64,000 bases of DNA from Acidobacteriota bacterium (lineage in GTDB: Bacteria > Acidobacteriota > Terriglobia > Terriglobales > Acidobacteriaceae). Where the stretch lies: NCBI GenBank assembly GCA_018268895.1, contig JAFDVP010000012.1, forward strand, positions 434,001-498,000. The letters are read 5' to 3'. A model generated the notes under the pieces. That model was not told the origin of the DNA. It did no database searches and saw only the letters and a program-made list of their open reading frames with translations. The translations under genes and the position numbers were made by a program. This document shows positions 1-10,207 of the stretch, in pieces. The stretch's first letter is position 1; every line of letters begins with the position of its first letter.

Positions 1-24
1 CCAACAGGAGTGGCCTTTCGCACA

Positions 25-951
25 ATGATGAGATACGACGTCACAGTCATCGGGGAGATTTATCAGGACCACGTTTTCAGTGGCTTCGCTACATGGCCGT
101 CGCCAGGCGAAGAGATTTTTACGGATCAATACGAATGGGAACTTGGCGGCGGCGCGATCACTACAGCGTGCGCACTTGCGCGCCTCGGCCGCAAAGTCCA
201 GCTTATAGGAGTGGCCGGAGAGCCGGACTTTGCACGCATGGCAGAACGGCTTGAACAATTTAACGTTGATACAGACGGTATTTCACACAGCAAGACGCGC
301 AGTGGAGTTACCGTCAGTATTTCAACGTTGCAGGACCGCTCTTTTTTTACGTACCGGGGAGCGAATGCTGAGCTTGAAGATCGTTTGATGCGCGATGACA
401 AACTGGCATCCAACATTGCCAACTCCCGCCACGTTCACCTCGCGTTTCCATTGAGCGCATCGCTTGCGAAGAAACTCCTCCCCATTGCAGCGGCGAATGG
501 CACTACGACATCGCTTGATGTTGGACATGATGTGGGATGGTTGCGCAATGAGGCAAGCATCGATGTTCTTCGAGCAATCGACTACACGATGCCGAACGAA
601 AAGGAGGCAGCGATGCTCAGCGGCGATCCTGAGCAGTATCTGTCGCGATGTCGCGATCTCGGATTGAAGATGGCTGTCGTGAAGTTGGGTCGCAAGGGAG
701 CGGCGATGCTCTGTAACAACATCGAGTACAAAGCGAGTTCGCCTTCGGTTCGGGTGATCGATACAACCGGCGCCGGCGACGCCTTCGATGCAGGCTTTAT
801 CGATGCATTGCTTGATAACGCACCGCCGCAACAGATTCTCGAACGCGCCTGCATCTGTGGAGCCATGTCGACTCGGGCTGCCGGAGCCCTAAGCGCCCTC
901 CCCAACAAGAAAGAGATTCACGCCATTCTCGAGGAGCATTATGCCGCGTAA
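25..951 (+). CDS. PfkB-family carbohydrate kinase
   Basis: This is a ribokinase/PfkB-fold kinase that phosphorylates a sugar or keto-sugar with ATP in the cytoplasm; the substrate cannot be read from sequence. The PfkB signature 2 is clear near residue 250 (DTTGAGDAFDAGF), with the catalytic Asp of GAGD. An N-terminal GEIYQDH segment and a glycine-rich GGGAITTACALARLG stretch form the sugar-binding side. About 308 residues is the usual family length. A GTG at position 10 could extend the frame, but AGGAG at 6-10 sits at a workable distance from the tandem ATGs at 25 and 28, where family similarity also begins. The gene overlaps the next one (GH4) by 11 bases, so the two are probably co-translated. 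The upstream promoter lies outside the window. Confidence 0.88.
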   Translation: MMRYDVTVIGEIYQDHVFSGFATWPSPGEEIFTDQYEWELGGGAITTACALARLGRKVQLIGVAGEPDFARMAERLEQFNVDTDGISHSKTRSGVTVSISTLQDRSFFTYRGANAELEDRLMRDDKLASNIANSRHVHLAFPLSASLAKKLLPIAAANGTTTSLDVGHDVGWLRNEASIDVLRAIDYTMPNEKEAAMLSGDPEQYLSRCRDLGLKMAVVKLGRKGAAMLCNNIEYKASSPSVRVIDTTGAGDAFDAGFIDALLDNAPPQQILERACICGAMSTRAAGALSALPNKKEIHAILEEHYAA

Positions 952-2293
952 GATTGCATTTCTTGGAGGAGGCGGGATTCGCACGCCTCTGGTAGCGTTT
1001 GGCATCAACGAATCTTCGAAAGAGCTTGGGGCAGAAGAGTTTGTACTTTATGACCTGGATCCCCAGCGGGCCCAGATGACAGCGCGCCTTAGCAGAGAGG
1101 TTGTCCGGCGCGACGGAGGATCTCTCAAGATTAAGGTTGCCGCAACACCGGAGGAGGCGATCGACGGCGCATCGTTCGTTCTCAATAGTGTCCGCGCTGG
1201 AGGGATCGGCTCACGAGCGCATGATGAGCGCGCTTCTATCGCCTGCGGCTATCCCGGTCAGGAGACTACAGGGCCTGGCGGCGTTGCCATGGGCCAACGC
1301 ACCATTCCTATAGCCATCGAGCAAGCACGTTCTGTCGAGCGGATCGCACCCAAGGCTTGGATCGTCAACTTTACCAATCCCGCCGGACTGATTACGCAGG
1401 CGGTTATTCAGAACTCGAGCGCCAAGGTGGTTGGCATCTGTGACACGCCTACCGAGATGCTTCATCGAATCGCCGCCGCGCTGAATGCCGCGCACGAAGA
1501 GATTGAATGCGAATACGTCGGACTCAATCATCTTGGGTGGGTTCGCAAGATCTCGCTTCGGGGCCAGGACGTTACAGACAAGGTGCTCAACGATAACGCC
1601 ATTCTGTCCCAACTCTACTCAGCGCCGCTCTTCGATCACGAATTGATCCGCGCACTCAGGCTCATCCCCACGGAATACCTCTTCTTTTATTATTCGCGCA
1701 CACGGGCCCTTCAAAACCAGCGTAAACAGGGCAGCACACGCGGTGAACAGATTGCACAGATGAATGAATCCCTCGCCGAAAAGCTGCTGAAACTGCACAG
1801 CAACAACGACGACGCAGGCGCACTACAGGCATACATTGACTATCTCAATCTTCGATCCGGCTCCTACATGAAGCTGGAGGGTGAGGGAGTATCGGCCTTC
1901 GATGGCGAAGCTCCACAAGAGGACCCCTTCCGCGCTGCCAGCGGCTATCACCGCATCGCGCTTCAGGTGATGAATGCGCTATGCAGCCCGGTCAATCGTC
2001 GCGTGATCGTAAACACTACAAACGGATCCGCCGTTCCTGAGATCGATTCGACCGACATCATTGAGGTGACCTGCAGTATAGGCAACAACACTATCACTCC
2101 AATACCCGTGGGCCCGTTGCCAGAGGCTGTGCGCGGTCTTGTGTTAGCCGTAAAAGCCTATGAGAGCGCCGCGATAAAAGCCGCTCTCAGTGGAGAGCAA
2201 AGAGATCTGCGCAAGGCCATGCTGCTCTATCCCGCAATTGGTGAGTGGGAACCTTCAGAGCGGTTACTTAAGCAGTTGCAATGGAAGGCATAG
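941..2293 (+). CDS. Glycoside hydrolase family 4 protein (NAD- and Mn-dependent glycosidase)
   Basis: GH4 enzymes cleave glycosides by an NAD+-dependent oxidation-elimination mechanism with a divalent metal. The N-terminus has a Rossmann glycine motif (FLGGGGIRTP, residues 7-16). NFTNPAGL lies at 143-150. The metal-binding Cys and His expected of GH4 are C167 in ICDTP and H197 in GLNHLGW. Length (450 residues) is normal for the family. The start is supported by GAGGAG five bases upstream and by the 11-base overlap with the preceding kinase gene. GH4 includes 6-phospho-glucosidases, alpha-galactosidases and alpha-glucuronidases, and the subtype is not decided here. Kinase plus GH4 suggests hydrolysis of a disaccharide or glycoside followed by phosphorylation of the product. 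Confidence 0.9.
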   Translation: MPRKIAFLGGGGIRTPLVAFGINESSKELGAEEFVLYDLDPQRAQMTARLSREVVRRDGGSLKIKVAATPEEAIDGASFVLNSVRAGGIGSRAHDERASIACGYPGQETTGPGGVAMGQRTIPIAIEQARSVERIAPKAWIVNFTNPAGLITQAVIQNSSAKVVGICDTPTEMLHRIAAALNAAHEEIECEYVGLNHLGWVRKISLRGQDVTDKVLNDNAILSQLYSAPLFDHELIRALRLIPTEYLFFYYSRTRALQNQRKQGSTRGEQIAQMNESLAEKLLKLHSNNDDAGALQAYIDYLNLRSGSYMKLEGEGVSAFDGEAPQEDPFRAASGYHRIALQVMNALCSPVNRRVIVNTTNGSAVPEIDSTDIIEVTCSIGNNTITPIPVGPLPEAVRGLVLAVKAYESAAIKAALSGEQRDLRKAMLLYPAIGEWEPSERLLKQLQWKA

Positions 2294-2314
2294 TTATCGA
2301 AGCGCGCAGTTGGA

Positions 2315-3268
2315 CTACGAAACGACATTTTGGGGCGCGCCGCTCAGAAATCCTCTGACATTCTCAACTGTCGTTTGCATGATGCGTTTACGCGCTTCAA
2401 TCGCCGACCATGCCATATGCGGCGTCACAAGACAATTTTTCGCCCCAATCAACGGATTTCCAGGCAACGGCGGCTCGGCCGACAACACGTCCAGGGCCGC
2501 GCCTGCAATTCTCTCTTCGTTCAAAACATCGGCAAGATCGGCTTCATTCACCAGGCCGCCTCGCGCAGTGTTGATCAGGAATGAACTTCGCTTCATCCTC
2601 TGCAATAGCTTGCGATCAACCATGCCCCTGTTTTCTTCAGTTAGACCGCAATGCAGAGAAACCACGTCTGCCTCTTCAAATAAACCTTCAAGCGTACGAT
2701 CGCCTTTTGCAACCCCTTCTTGTGCTCGCGCACGGCGGCTGCTGTAGATCACACGCATTCCAAAGGCCTCGGCCAGTTGCGCAACGCGCTGTCCGATCCT
2801 GCCAAATCCCACAATACCCATTGTCTTGCCGAACAGCTCGACTTGCGGCGTCTTCCAGAATGTCCAATCAGGCGATGCTGCCCATGCGCCTTTCTCTACA
2901 TCGCGGGCGTGGTCGCCAACATGATGGCAAAGCTCAAGGAGCATCGCCATCGTGTATTGGGCAACTGTATTTGTTCCGTAGTCGGGAACATTGGACACCA
3001 CGACTCCATGACTTCGCGCGGCAGATACATCAACGATGTTGTACCCGGTCGCCAATACCGATATGAATTTCAGCTTCGGCAGAGACTCAAGCGACTTTTC
3101 ATCCAATGGAACCTTATTGACAAGCAGGATGTCCGCATCCTTGGCGCGCTGATGTACATCTGTCGCCGCTGTGCGGTCGAATACCTGCAGATCACCCAGC
3201 TTTTCGAGACTGGCCCATGTGTTATCACCTGGGTTAAGTACGAATCCATCCAACACTACGATCTTCAT
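2315..3268 (-). CDS. D-isomer-specific 2-hydroxyacid dehydrogenase
   Basis: An NAD(P)-dependent reductase of 2-keto acids such as hydroxypyruvate or glyoxylate, or the reverse reaction. The cofactor motif GFGRIG is at about residues 154-159. Catalytic Arg (NTARGG), Glu (DVLSAEPP) and His (TPHMAWS) are all present in order. The longest ORF starts at 3298, but similarity starts at MKIVVLDG (3268), which gives a normal 317-residue protein. It is the last gene of the receptor > hydrolase > aldolase unit, 53 bases after the HpcH aldolase stop. An aldolase in this family often releases pyruvate plus a small aldehyde or hydroxy-keto acid, so this dehydrogenase plausibly reduces or oxidises a cleavage product. 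Confidence 0.88.
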   Translation of the reverse strand: MKIVVLDGFVLNPGDNTWASLEKLGDLQVFDRTAATDVHQRAKDADILLVNKVPLDEKSLESLPKLKFISVLATGYNIVDVSAARSHGVVVSNVPDYGTNTVAQYTMAMLLELCHHVGDHARDVEKGAWAASPDWTFWKTPQVELFGKTMGIVGFGRIGQRVAQLAEAFGMRVIYSSRRARAQEGVAKGDRTLEGLFEEADVVSLHCGLTEENRGMVDRKLLQRMKRSSFLINTARGGLVNEADLADVLNEERIAGAALDVLSAEPPLPGNPLIGAKNCLVTPHMAWSAIEARKRIMQTTVENVRGFLSGAPQNVVS

Positions 3269-3321
3269 TGCGTGCCCCAACCACATTATTGCTGCCACCA
3301 GGCAATCATTTCACGCGAATA

Positions 3322-4152
3322 TCAGTAAAAGGTGCTCTGCTCTTGCGGCTTATCTTTGATGCCTAGCGGCTCCAACAATGCTTTGGCGCCCAGCTTTATC
3401 AAGCCAAGCTCGGTCATCGACTGAAAGAACTGGAAACCTTCTGCACGAAACTGTTTTACTTCTTCTGCGCTTCCTGCGGGGCGTCCCAATATCTTTCCAT
3501 GACGCTTCGCGGCTGCCATGATCCTAGCAATCGCTTCATCCAGCAGAGGTTCATTCTGCCTTCCCCGCAATCCAAGTGAAAATGAAAGATCACTGACACC
3601 GATAAAGATCACATCGACGCCGGGAGTCGCCGCAATTGCTTCAATCTCGTCGATCGCGGATGCCTCTTCGATAACACACACCACAAGCACATTGGCATCT
3701 GCTGAGTCATAGTAGTTCCCAGGCGCAGGCCATGTCGTAACTGCGAGACCCGCCCCCGAACCTCTGCGTCCAAATGGAGGATAGTGGCATCCTTGAGCGG
3801 CAATCGTTGCGCGTTGAGGCGTGGAGACGAATGGGAATATGACTCCCTGCACGCCCTGGTCGAGCACACGTTTCGCCATCCATAGTTCAGCCCACGGAAC
3901 CCGCGCAAACACAGGAGCCGGGAGCCCTCTGGTCGCGAGAACCATTGCCCTCAGCGACTCAAGCGACACGGGCGAGTGCTCCATCTCCACCCATAGAAAA
4001 TGGAAGCCGAGCGTCGCAGCATACGCCGCCGTCTCAACATTGCTCGATGTGACCGTCATGCCGATCACATACCCGCCTGCCTTCAGACGTTCGCGCACGA
4101 TGCTCCAGTTGTCTGGCGATTCCGGATGCACATCCGCTCGATATTCTTCCAC
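3322..4152 (-). CDS. HpcH/HpaI-family aldolase
   Basis: A class II, metal-dependent aldolase of the HpcH/HpaI/citrate-lyase family that splits 2-keto-3-deoxy acids to pyruvate plus an aldehyde. The signature VEMEHSPVSLE is near residues 54-64. The metal ligands expected of the family are the Glu in CVIEE and the Asp in GVSDLSFSLG. Length (276) is typical. The start is a GTG three bases after the TAG stop of the upstream gene, with AAGGGAG as ribosome-binding site inside the end of that gene, so translation is probably coupled. Context (DapA-type aldolase, isomerase, dehydrogenase) fits breakdown of a deoxy-keto sugar acid. The precise substrate is not known. Confidence 0.87.
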   Translation of the reverse strand: MEEYRADVHPESPDNWSIVRERLKAGGYVIGMTVTSSNVETAAYAATLGFHFLWVEMEHSPVSLESLRAMVLATRGLPAPVFARVPWAELWMAKRVLDQGVQGVIFPFVSTPQRATIAAQGCHYPPFGRRGSGAGLAVTTWPAPGNYYDSADANVLVVCVIEEASAIDEIEAIAATPGVDVIFIGVSDLSFSLGLRGRQNEPLLDEAIARIMAAAKRHGKILGRPAGSAEEVKQFRAEGFQFFQSMTELGLIKLGAKALLEPLGIKDKPQEQSTFY

Positions 4153-4155
4153 GCG

Positions 4156-6657
4156 CTAAGCTCCCTTCCGCACCACAGGCTTCAGCATCACCTCAGCCAC
4201 CTGGCAACCTCGGCCGTTGCCTCCCAGTCCTGGCTCGCGAGTCCACGTCAACCATAGCTCACCTTTGGACGTCGCCGCGCGGGGCACCGCAAAGGTTTGA
4301 GGAGCAGGCGGCCAGGGACGCAACTGCATCGGATGTATCTCAATCGCATCGTTAGCCACGAGCCGCGTCTTTACGCCACGCGAGTCGCCGGAGATAACAA
4401 CCTCCAAACTATATTCCACCGCCGGATCGAGCCCCGTGTAGTGCATCTTCAGAGGAGCTTCATACAGGCTCTCCGCCCAGTGTTTCCACGCCATGGGCAC
4501 ATCCGCGCCATAGTGGTCCGGATAGCTTGTGCCTACATGTACTGAGCGGCGAAAATCGAAGTCTCCCTCTGCATCTCCTATTACCAGATGAGGACGATTG
4601 CCTACATTGCCCAGCTCATCGTAGAAGCCCCCAGGCCCAGGGTTCGTTCGGTTCAGCAACGCGCGGATCGCACCGATCTTCTCTTCCTGGTCTTCGATCT
4701 TTGAGATTATTCTCAGTTTTTTCTGGAAGTATGGAACGTCCGTAACCGGATGGTCGATGGTGTCGAGCGGCGCACCGCGATCGACTGCCTCGCCAGCATA
4801 GCGCTCGACGGCAAGCTGCTGATGAATGCTCTGTAGCAGCGCATAGCCCAACTCCGCGATGCGCGTACGAAGTGCAGGCGCGACCTGAGTTGTCGCACAC
4901 CGGCGTAGAATCACAGTTGCTTCGTCGATCAGGTTTTGCGGATCGATTCCATTCGCGGGCACCCTCGCAGGCGTCGAGCCAATCCCCCACGGCACCGAAG
5001 CGAACCCAATATCTTCGATTCGGCCAAGAACGCTCTTGGCGCGCGCCAACTCTCCGCTCTCAAACAGCAGTCGCTGCCGAACGTACGCATCGCAGCAGGC
5101 ACGGAACATCGCCTGTTGCCAGCGCCAGTTTTCCAATACGAACGGCGAAGCATTTCGCTCGATGCTCATAAATTTCTGAAGCGCAACGTCGACAAGCTCG
5201 TTCGCTGCCAAAGACCCGTTCCAGTTTTGCTCAAGATCGAGCAGACCCTGGGCATATCCTGAACCGTCATTTGCTCCTATGAAATAGCGCCCGAAGTCGC
5301 GTAACGCCGCCGCTATGGGAGCGTTGGGATCCCAGCCCAGCAAGCTCCACACAAATTTATTGACATCGTCGTTGCATCCTTCGGAGTAGCTCACGAAACC
5401 GACTGTCTGCTTCAGTTCCGAACGCAGGATTGCAGACTCAGCCTCAGGGCGTGGATTGATGATCTCTCGCCCTTCGGTGAGCGCCAGTGCAATGTCCCAG
5501 TTGTTCATCGAATACTGCGACTGGATGCTGTGCGTGATATCGGGATACAACCTGATCGGATACTTCGCGGGAAGCGTCTTCCTCAGTTCGGTAAGGGAGC
5601 TTCTGTTCTGTGGGCCGTAAACAATTCCATCGAGCCACGTCTGCGTGTGCGACTCTCCGACGAGAGCATGGAACTCTTGCATCCATGTCGCATTGAACGA
5701 CTGCGGAGACATCCACATCTGCAAGCCGGGGTGCGTCTTGCGCAGATTGGCTTTCTGCTTTTCCAACAGAGCCAGCATGTACTTCGGCTGAGTATGCCCA
5801 GGATCGCCGCCGGGGACAAAGACGACGTTCACGCGCGGTAGATCGTGCAGCACCTGCGCCCAGTCATTGATCTCCGACTCGACCGTCTTCTGGTCGCTAT
5901 AGTCTTTGGCCATTGCCGGGTACCATACCGAAACATCGAGATCATACTTATCGCAGATTCTCGACATCTCCACCATCATCTTCTGAGGAGGAATCGGAAA
6001 GTGCGGGCTGTCGGAGAGATCGTCTGAGATCGGAGGAAGCAATTCAATCGTGTTCGTACCGAAGATCGCCAGTTCACGAATGTACTGGTCCCACATCTCA
6101 ACCGTCCACGCATCATACGCATTCGTCTTCGGCCGGTATCCGAGTTGGTGGCCTCGAATCGCATAGTGAGGGGAACTTGTAAGATTCAATGCCGCGAAGT
6201 TAGCCGCAACAGTACGGCGTTCGAGACTGCACATGCGAAGCAGTTTGCCAGCGCCGAAGATCAATCCGCGATCGTCGCTTCCGCAGACTGCGATCCATTT
6301 CTCTCCGCCTTCGCCGCCGCTCGCGATAACGAACGATTCGGCAGGAAGCTTTGCGGCTTTGGCCGCAACCGAAGCCACTTTGCTGCCGAGGCCATGCCAC
6401 GACGCCCGAGTCCCCAGGTAGATCTTCACAGAGCCCGCGGTGCCTATCGTCCACTCGACGCCGCAGCGCTTCATGATCTCGTCCACGAGCATGTCGGCTG
6501 CTACCCGCTCGCGCTTGCCCGGTGATGAGGGCAGGACCACGGAGACATTGTTCATCTCCGTCCACCCCTGATCGAGTGCGTGCAGCAGGCCTGTGCGCCC
6601 TATACCGGAGACGGCAACGGCCGCTGCCGTCCCGCGCAAAAACGTTCTACGCTTCAT
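4156..6657 (-). CDS. Tat-exported glycoside hydrolase-like protein (alpha-glucuronidase/GH20-type N-domain)
   Basis: An exported hydrolase candidate of 833 residues. The N-terminus is a twin-arginine signal (MKRRTFLRGTAAAVAVSG). It is followed by a domain resembling the mixed alpha/beta N-domain of GH67/GH20/GH115 enzymes, with VAADMLVDEIMKRCG and KIYLGTRASWH. From about residue 165 (HYAIRGHQLGYRPKTNAYD) comes a TIM-barrel-like region with WDQYIRELAIFGTNTIELLPP. Translation probably starts at 6657, since GGAG lies nine bases upstream, although in-frame ATGs exist at 6660 and 6672. It follows the TonB receptor gene after about 104 bases, so it probably acts in the periplasm on a glycan imported by that receptor. 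Exact activity is unassigned; a catalytic pair was not identified with certainty. Confidence 0.75.
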   Translation of the reverse strand: MKRRTFLRGTAAAVAVSGIGRTGLLHALDQGWTEMNNVSVVLPSSPGKRERVAADMLVDEIMKRCGVEWTIGTAGSVKIYLGTRASWHGLGSKVASVAAKAAKLPAESFVIASGGEGGEKWIAVCGSDDRGLIFGAGKLLRMCSLERRTVAANFAALNLTSSPHYAIRGHQLGYRPKTNAYDAWTVEMWDQYIRELAIFGTNTIELLPPISDDLSDSPHFPIPPQKMMVEMSRICDKYDLDVSVWYPAMAKDYSDQKTVESEINDWAQVLHDLPRVNVVFVPGGDPGHTQPKYMLALLEKQKANLRKTHPGLQMWMSPQSFNATWMQEFHALVGESHTQTWLDGIVYGPQNRSSLTELRKTLPAKYPIRLYPDITHSIQSQYSMNNWDIALALTEGREIINPRPEAESAILRSELKQTVGFVSYSEGCNDDVNKFVWSLLGWDPNAPIAAALRDFGRYFIGANDGSGYAQGLLDLEQNWNGSLAANELVDVALQKFMSIERNASPFVLENWRWQQAMFRACCDAYVRQRLLFESGELARAKSVLGRIEDIGFASVPWGIGSTPARVPANGIDPQNLIDEATVILRRCATTQVAPALRTRIAELGYALLQSIHQQLAVERYAGEAVDRGAPLDTIDHPVTDVPYFQKKLRIISKIEDQEEKIGAIRALLNRTNPGPGGFYDELGNVGNRPHLVIGDAEGDFDFRRSVHVGTSYPDHYGADVPMAWKHWAESLYEAPLKMHYTGLDPAVEYSLEVVISGDSRGVKTRLVANDAIEIHPMQLRPWPPAPQTFAVPRAATSKGELWLTWTREPGLGGNGRGCQVAEVMLKPVVRKGA

Positions 6658-6761
6658 CATCCTTTTCTCCATGACAAACTGCTTGCAAAAGAAGCCGTTG
6701 AATCATTACAGCATCTGTTGATTGCTGCACGACGGTCAGAATGGTATCCGGTTGTCTCCGC

Positions 6762-9700
6762 CTACCAGTGGAAGCGAGCGGCGAATTGCACTTGCCGTGC
6801 CGTCGCACCGAGGGCGAGGGAGGAGATTTTGCCTGCCGCCGCTGATCCAATGCTATTGCTCGGGAAGCCGAAGTTTGCCGTGTTGAAGAGATTGAAGAAC
6901 TCCGCCCTGAACTGCATACCCAGAGCTTCCTTGATGTGGAAGTCCTTATGCAGGCCGGCATCGATCGTCTGATAGCTGGGGCCTATCAGGATATTGCGGC
7001 CGGTATTGCCAAACTGATACTGCGCGGGATTCTTAAAGCAGCTCGTATCGTAATAAGCCGCAAGCGTTCGAGATCCGGCTGGCTTATTGCCATTGCACAC
7101 ACGGTCTGGGCGCAGGAACGTGTTTGTGTTCAACGACGCATTTGACGACATGGAAACTGAGAATGGAGCTCCGCTTTGCAACGTGACGATCCCAGTCAGG
7201 TCCCATCCACCAATAACACCATCCAACAGTGAGTTGACATTAGCCCCATATTGGCGTCCGCGGCCGAAAGGGAGTTCATATACGGGACTGAAGGTAAAGC
7301 GATGGCGGTGGTCGAAGTCCGAAAGTCCGTAGTCGGCTGAGAGGTTTCGCGGGTTCTGGATATTGACGCGCGATTCGCTCGATGACGAGTTGCCGCCCGA
7401 TCCTTCATCGAGACTGCGGCTCCACGTATAGGCGGCAAGGTACTGCAAGCCGTGCCACGCGCGTTGCTCCGCCGAGAGCTGGAGCGCGTTGTAGCTCGAA
7501 ACGCCCCGATTCTCCCATGACTGGATGGTGGAGTAGGCAGGATAGGGAGAGTTCGCCTGCACATTACCCGCCCCGGGGATCGGCACGTTCTCATTGAGCG
7601 CAATGCCAAGATGCGTTCCCTTTGATCCCACATAAGAGCCACGCACAACGAGCGAGTTCGTTACCTGATTCTCAATAGTAAGGTTCCACTGGTTCACATA
7701 CGGCGTGTGATTGGACAGCGGGAAGTAGACGGCGACAGGGACATTGCTGGCCGACGGAGCAAGCGGAATGCCGGTCGAGGTGTTAAGGCAGGGGGTGGAC
7801 GACGAGCACGCTGTCGTGAAGGTCTGCGCAAACGGATAGTTGAGAAAAAGCCGCGCCGAAGAGCCTGTTCCCTGCTCGTTGAAGAAGTACGAGCCGAAGG
7901 CGCTGCGAACCACCGTCTTGCTTCCCAGCTTGTAGGCGAGGCTGACGCGGGGCGTAAAGTTCATCTTGCGCGTCTGGATAATCGCCCGGCTGTAACCGCC
8001 CTGATTCGCAAGAGCAATCGTTCCCGTACTGCCCGCCACGGCAGAGATGGTCCCGCCAGCGGGGACAAAGTTGGAGATGCGGTCCTTGCGGTCTATGGGC
8101 GAGGTGAAGAGGTCATAGCGCACGCCAAGTACCGCGGTCAGGCGCGGCGTCAGGCGCCATGTGTCCTGCGCGTACGCTCCCACGTCGGTGTAGCTGACGT
8201 AAGGCATACCCTGCGGCAGGAGGGACTTGGATGCGCTCACTGGAATACCCAGAAGGAAGTCGGCGAAACCCGAGCCGCCAACAGTAGTCGTTTTGTTGGT
8301 AATAGGATCAGTGATCGTCGTATTGCTATAAGTTCCCGAGAAGGTCAATGCGCCCGATGGGGCCTGCAATTGGTTGAAGCCGAAGTTATTGTGCACTCCG
8401 CTAAACCCGAAGCGGAAGGCATGCGAGCCATAGTTGAACAGCACGTTGTCCGAAAGCTGAATCGAGTTCTGAGGAACGATCTCAGGCTGGAAGCTGGCGC
8501 TGTATCCGCTGAAGCCTGAGATGCTCAGCGAAGACAGGCCGGTCCCGTCCGTGTTCGACGCGGTGTTTGCGCCCTGCAGACCGAGGGCCTGCGACGTGTT
8601 GTACCCCATATCGAGCGGGGAGACGCGAAGCACAAATCGTGTATAGCCCAGCGCGAACTCGTTCACCAGCGAAGACGAGAACATGTGCGTCTCCTGCAAC
8701 GTTGCCTGCAAGCTGGGAGCATGATTGTTGCGGTTAGCCCCAGCAAATGCCAGGGGATTGAACGCGTTCCCAATCTTTACCGGCGTCTTTGGATAACTAA
8801 CGTCAGCACGCCCGTTCGTGTACTGAAAGAAGACGCTGTCCTTAGCGGACACAACGTAATCCAGTCGTACATCGTACTGATGCTGAACATTGACTTGCAG
8901 ATTGTTATAGCGGAAGTTGTTTGCATTGCCCGGAAGGTTCGGCGAAGGCAGGGCCTGCAGCAGATTCACAGCGACTGGATCGAAGCGCGAAGGATCTATC
9001 TGGTTGTTTGCAAATGGTGTGCGCGTCTTGGTCGTCGCGTTGTACGTCGCGGGGTCGTAGATATTGGCAAATCCCTGAAAGTTTCCCGCACGCATCGCGG
9101 CGGTGGGAACGCTCGTAATGGCAGTAGGCGCGGTATGCGTAATCAACCCCTGGTAGTCAGTAAAGAAGAACAGCTTGTCCTTCTTTATCGGCCCTCCTAC
9201 CGATGCGCCGAACTGATTTTGCTGAAACGGCGGCTTCGCCGAATCGAAGTATCCACGCGCATCCAGCGCAGAGTTACGGATAAACTCAAAAACCGATCCA
9301 TGAAACGAATTGGATCCGGACCGCGTCACTACATTGACTACAGCTCCACCCGAGGCAAACTGCGCATCGGAATTACCGACCTGCACCTTGAACTCCTGAA
9401 TGTCTTCCAGGTTGGGAAACACCTTGGCTGTTCCGACGGACTGGTCCACGTCCTGGATACCGTTGATCATGTAAAGGTTAAAGCTTCCACGCGCGCCATT
9501 CGCCGTCATCGATGTGCCTGCACGCTGTGTCTCGTTGCCGCCGCCGCTTGCGCGCACACCTCCTACCGATCCCGAATTCACGCCCGGCACCAGCAAAGCA
9601 AGCTGCGAGAAGTTGCGGCCATTCAAAGGTAGCTGCACCACAGGCTCATGCGAGATCACGTTGCCCAGCTCACCAGACTCTGTATTGAGCAGAGGAGCGC

Positions 9701-10133
9701 CTGTACTCACGTTAACTGTTTCGCTTACCTGGCCAACCTTCAGCGAAATATCCTGCCCCAAAACCTGCCCGGTCTGTAGGGTCAGACCGCTGCTCAGCAC
9801 GCTTTCAAAGCCCGGGGCGCTGACCTTCACCGAATAGCTGCCAGGCTTTAGAAAACCGGCGGAATAGAATCCCGAGCCATTGGTCGTCAGCTTCGTCTCG
9901 ACATTTGTCTGCTGCTCGACAATGCTCACCGTGGCGCCACTCACCACGTTGCCCTGCGAGTCAACTACACGACCGGATATCGTACCGGTTGAGTTGACTT
10001 GCGAGACCGCCGGGGACGTACACATCGACAGAACGGCCATCACGGCTACCGCACTTAGAAATCTTCTAAGGCCAATGCCCCACACTGTAGCCTCTTTCCA
10101 TTTTTTTCTGCGATTTCGTGAGTTCATCATCAT
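6762..10133 (-). CDS. TonB-dependent receptor, Oar-like, with carboxypeptidase-regulatory domain
   Basis: An outer-membrane transporter of the large acidobacterial Oar/SusC-like type (about 1123 residues). A signal peptide covers roughly residues 25-45 (ending SPAVSQ). A carboxypeptidase-regulatory-like beta-sandwich follows (GTISGRVVDSQGNVVSGATV). Next come the plug (PLNGRNFSQLALLVPGVN, then VVTRSGSNSFHGSVFEF) and a long 22-strand-type barrel ending in a C-terminal aromatic, FAARFHW. Three consecutive ATGs at 10127-10133 follow an AAAGG element; an upstream ATG at 10172 is less likely. It heads the unit with the Tat hydrolase, aldolase and dehydrogenase and presumably imports their glycan. 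Its upstream region carries two copies of the AATTGTCKACAT element and a 16-bp palindrome. Confidence 0.93.
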   Translation of the reverse strand: MMMNSRNRRKKWKEATVWGIGLRRFLSAVAVMAVLSMCTSPAVSQVNSTGTISGRVVDSQGNVVSGATVSIVEQQTNVETKLTTNGSGFYSAGFLKPGSYSVKVSAPGFESVLSSGLTLQTGQVLGQDISLKVGQVSETVNVSTGAPLLNTESGELGNVISHEPVVQLPLNGRNFSQLALLVPGVNSGSVGGVRASGGGNETQRAGTSMTANGARGSFNLYMINGIQDVDQSVGTAKVFPNLEDIQEFKVQVGNSDAQFASGGAVVNVVTRSGSNSFHGSVFEFIRNSALDARGYFDSAKPPFQQNQFGASVGGPIKKDKLFFFTDYQGLITHTAPTAITSVPTAAMRAGNFQGFANIYDPATYNATTKTRTPFANNQIDPSRFDPVAVNLLQALPSPNLPGNANNFRYNNLQVNVQHQYDVRLDYVVSAKDSVFFQYTNGRADVSYPKTPVKIGNAFNPLAFAGANRNNHAPSLQATLQETHMFSSSLVNEFALGYTRFVLRVSPLDMGYNTSQALGLQGANTASNTDGTGLSSLSISGFSGYSASFQPEIVPQNSIQLSDNVLFNYGSHAFRFGFSGVHNNFGFNQLQAPSGALTFSGTYSNTTITDPITNKTTTVGGSGFADFLLGIPVSASKSLLPQGMPYVSYTDVGAYAQDTWRLTPRLTAVLGVRYDLFTSPIDRKDRISNFVPAGGTISAVAGSTGTIALANQGGYSRAIIQTRKMNFTPRVSLAYKLGSKTVVRSAFGSYFFNEQGTGSSARLFLNYPFAQTFTTACSSSTPCLNTSTGIPLAPSASNVPVAVYFPLSNHTPYVNQWNLTIENQVTNSLVVRGSYVGSKGTHLGIALNENVPIPGAGNVQANSPYPAYSTIQSWENRGVSSYNALQLSAEQRAWHGLQYLAAYTWSRSLDEGSGGNSSSSESRVNIQNPRNLSADYGLSDFDHRHRFTFSPVYELPFGRGRQYGANVNSLLDGVIGGWDLTGIVTLQSGAPFSVSMSSNASLNTNTFLRPDRVCNGNKPAGSRTLAAYYDTSCFKNPAQYQFGNTGRNILIGPSYQTIDAGLHKDFHIKEALGMQFRAEFFNLFNTANFGFPSNSIGSAAAGKISSLALGATARQVQFAARFHW

Positions 10134-10207
10134 AGACGCCTTTGTTCGTCTGGCAGGCGCTTCCTCAAACACCGCACCTGCAGCAAGAATCGGAATTTTG
10201 TTACGTG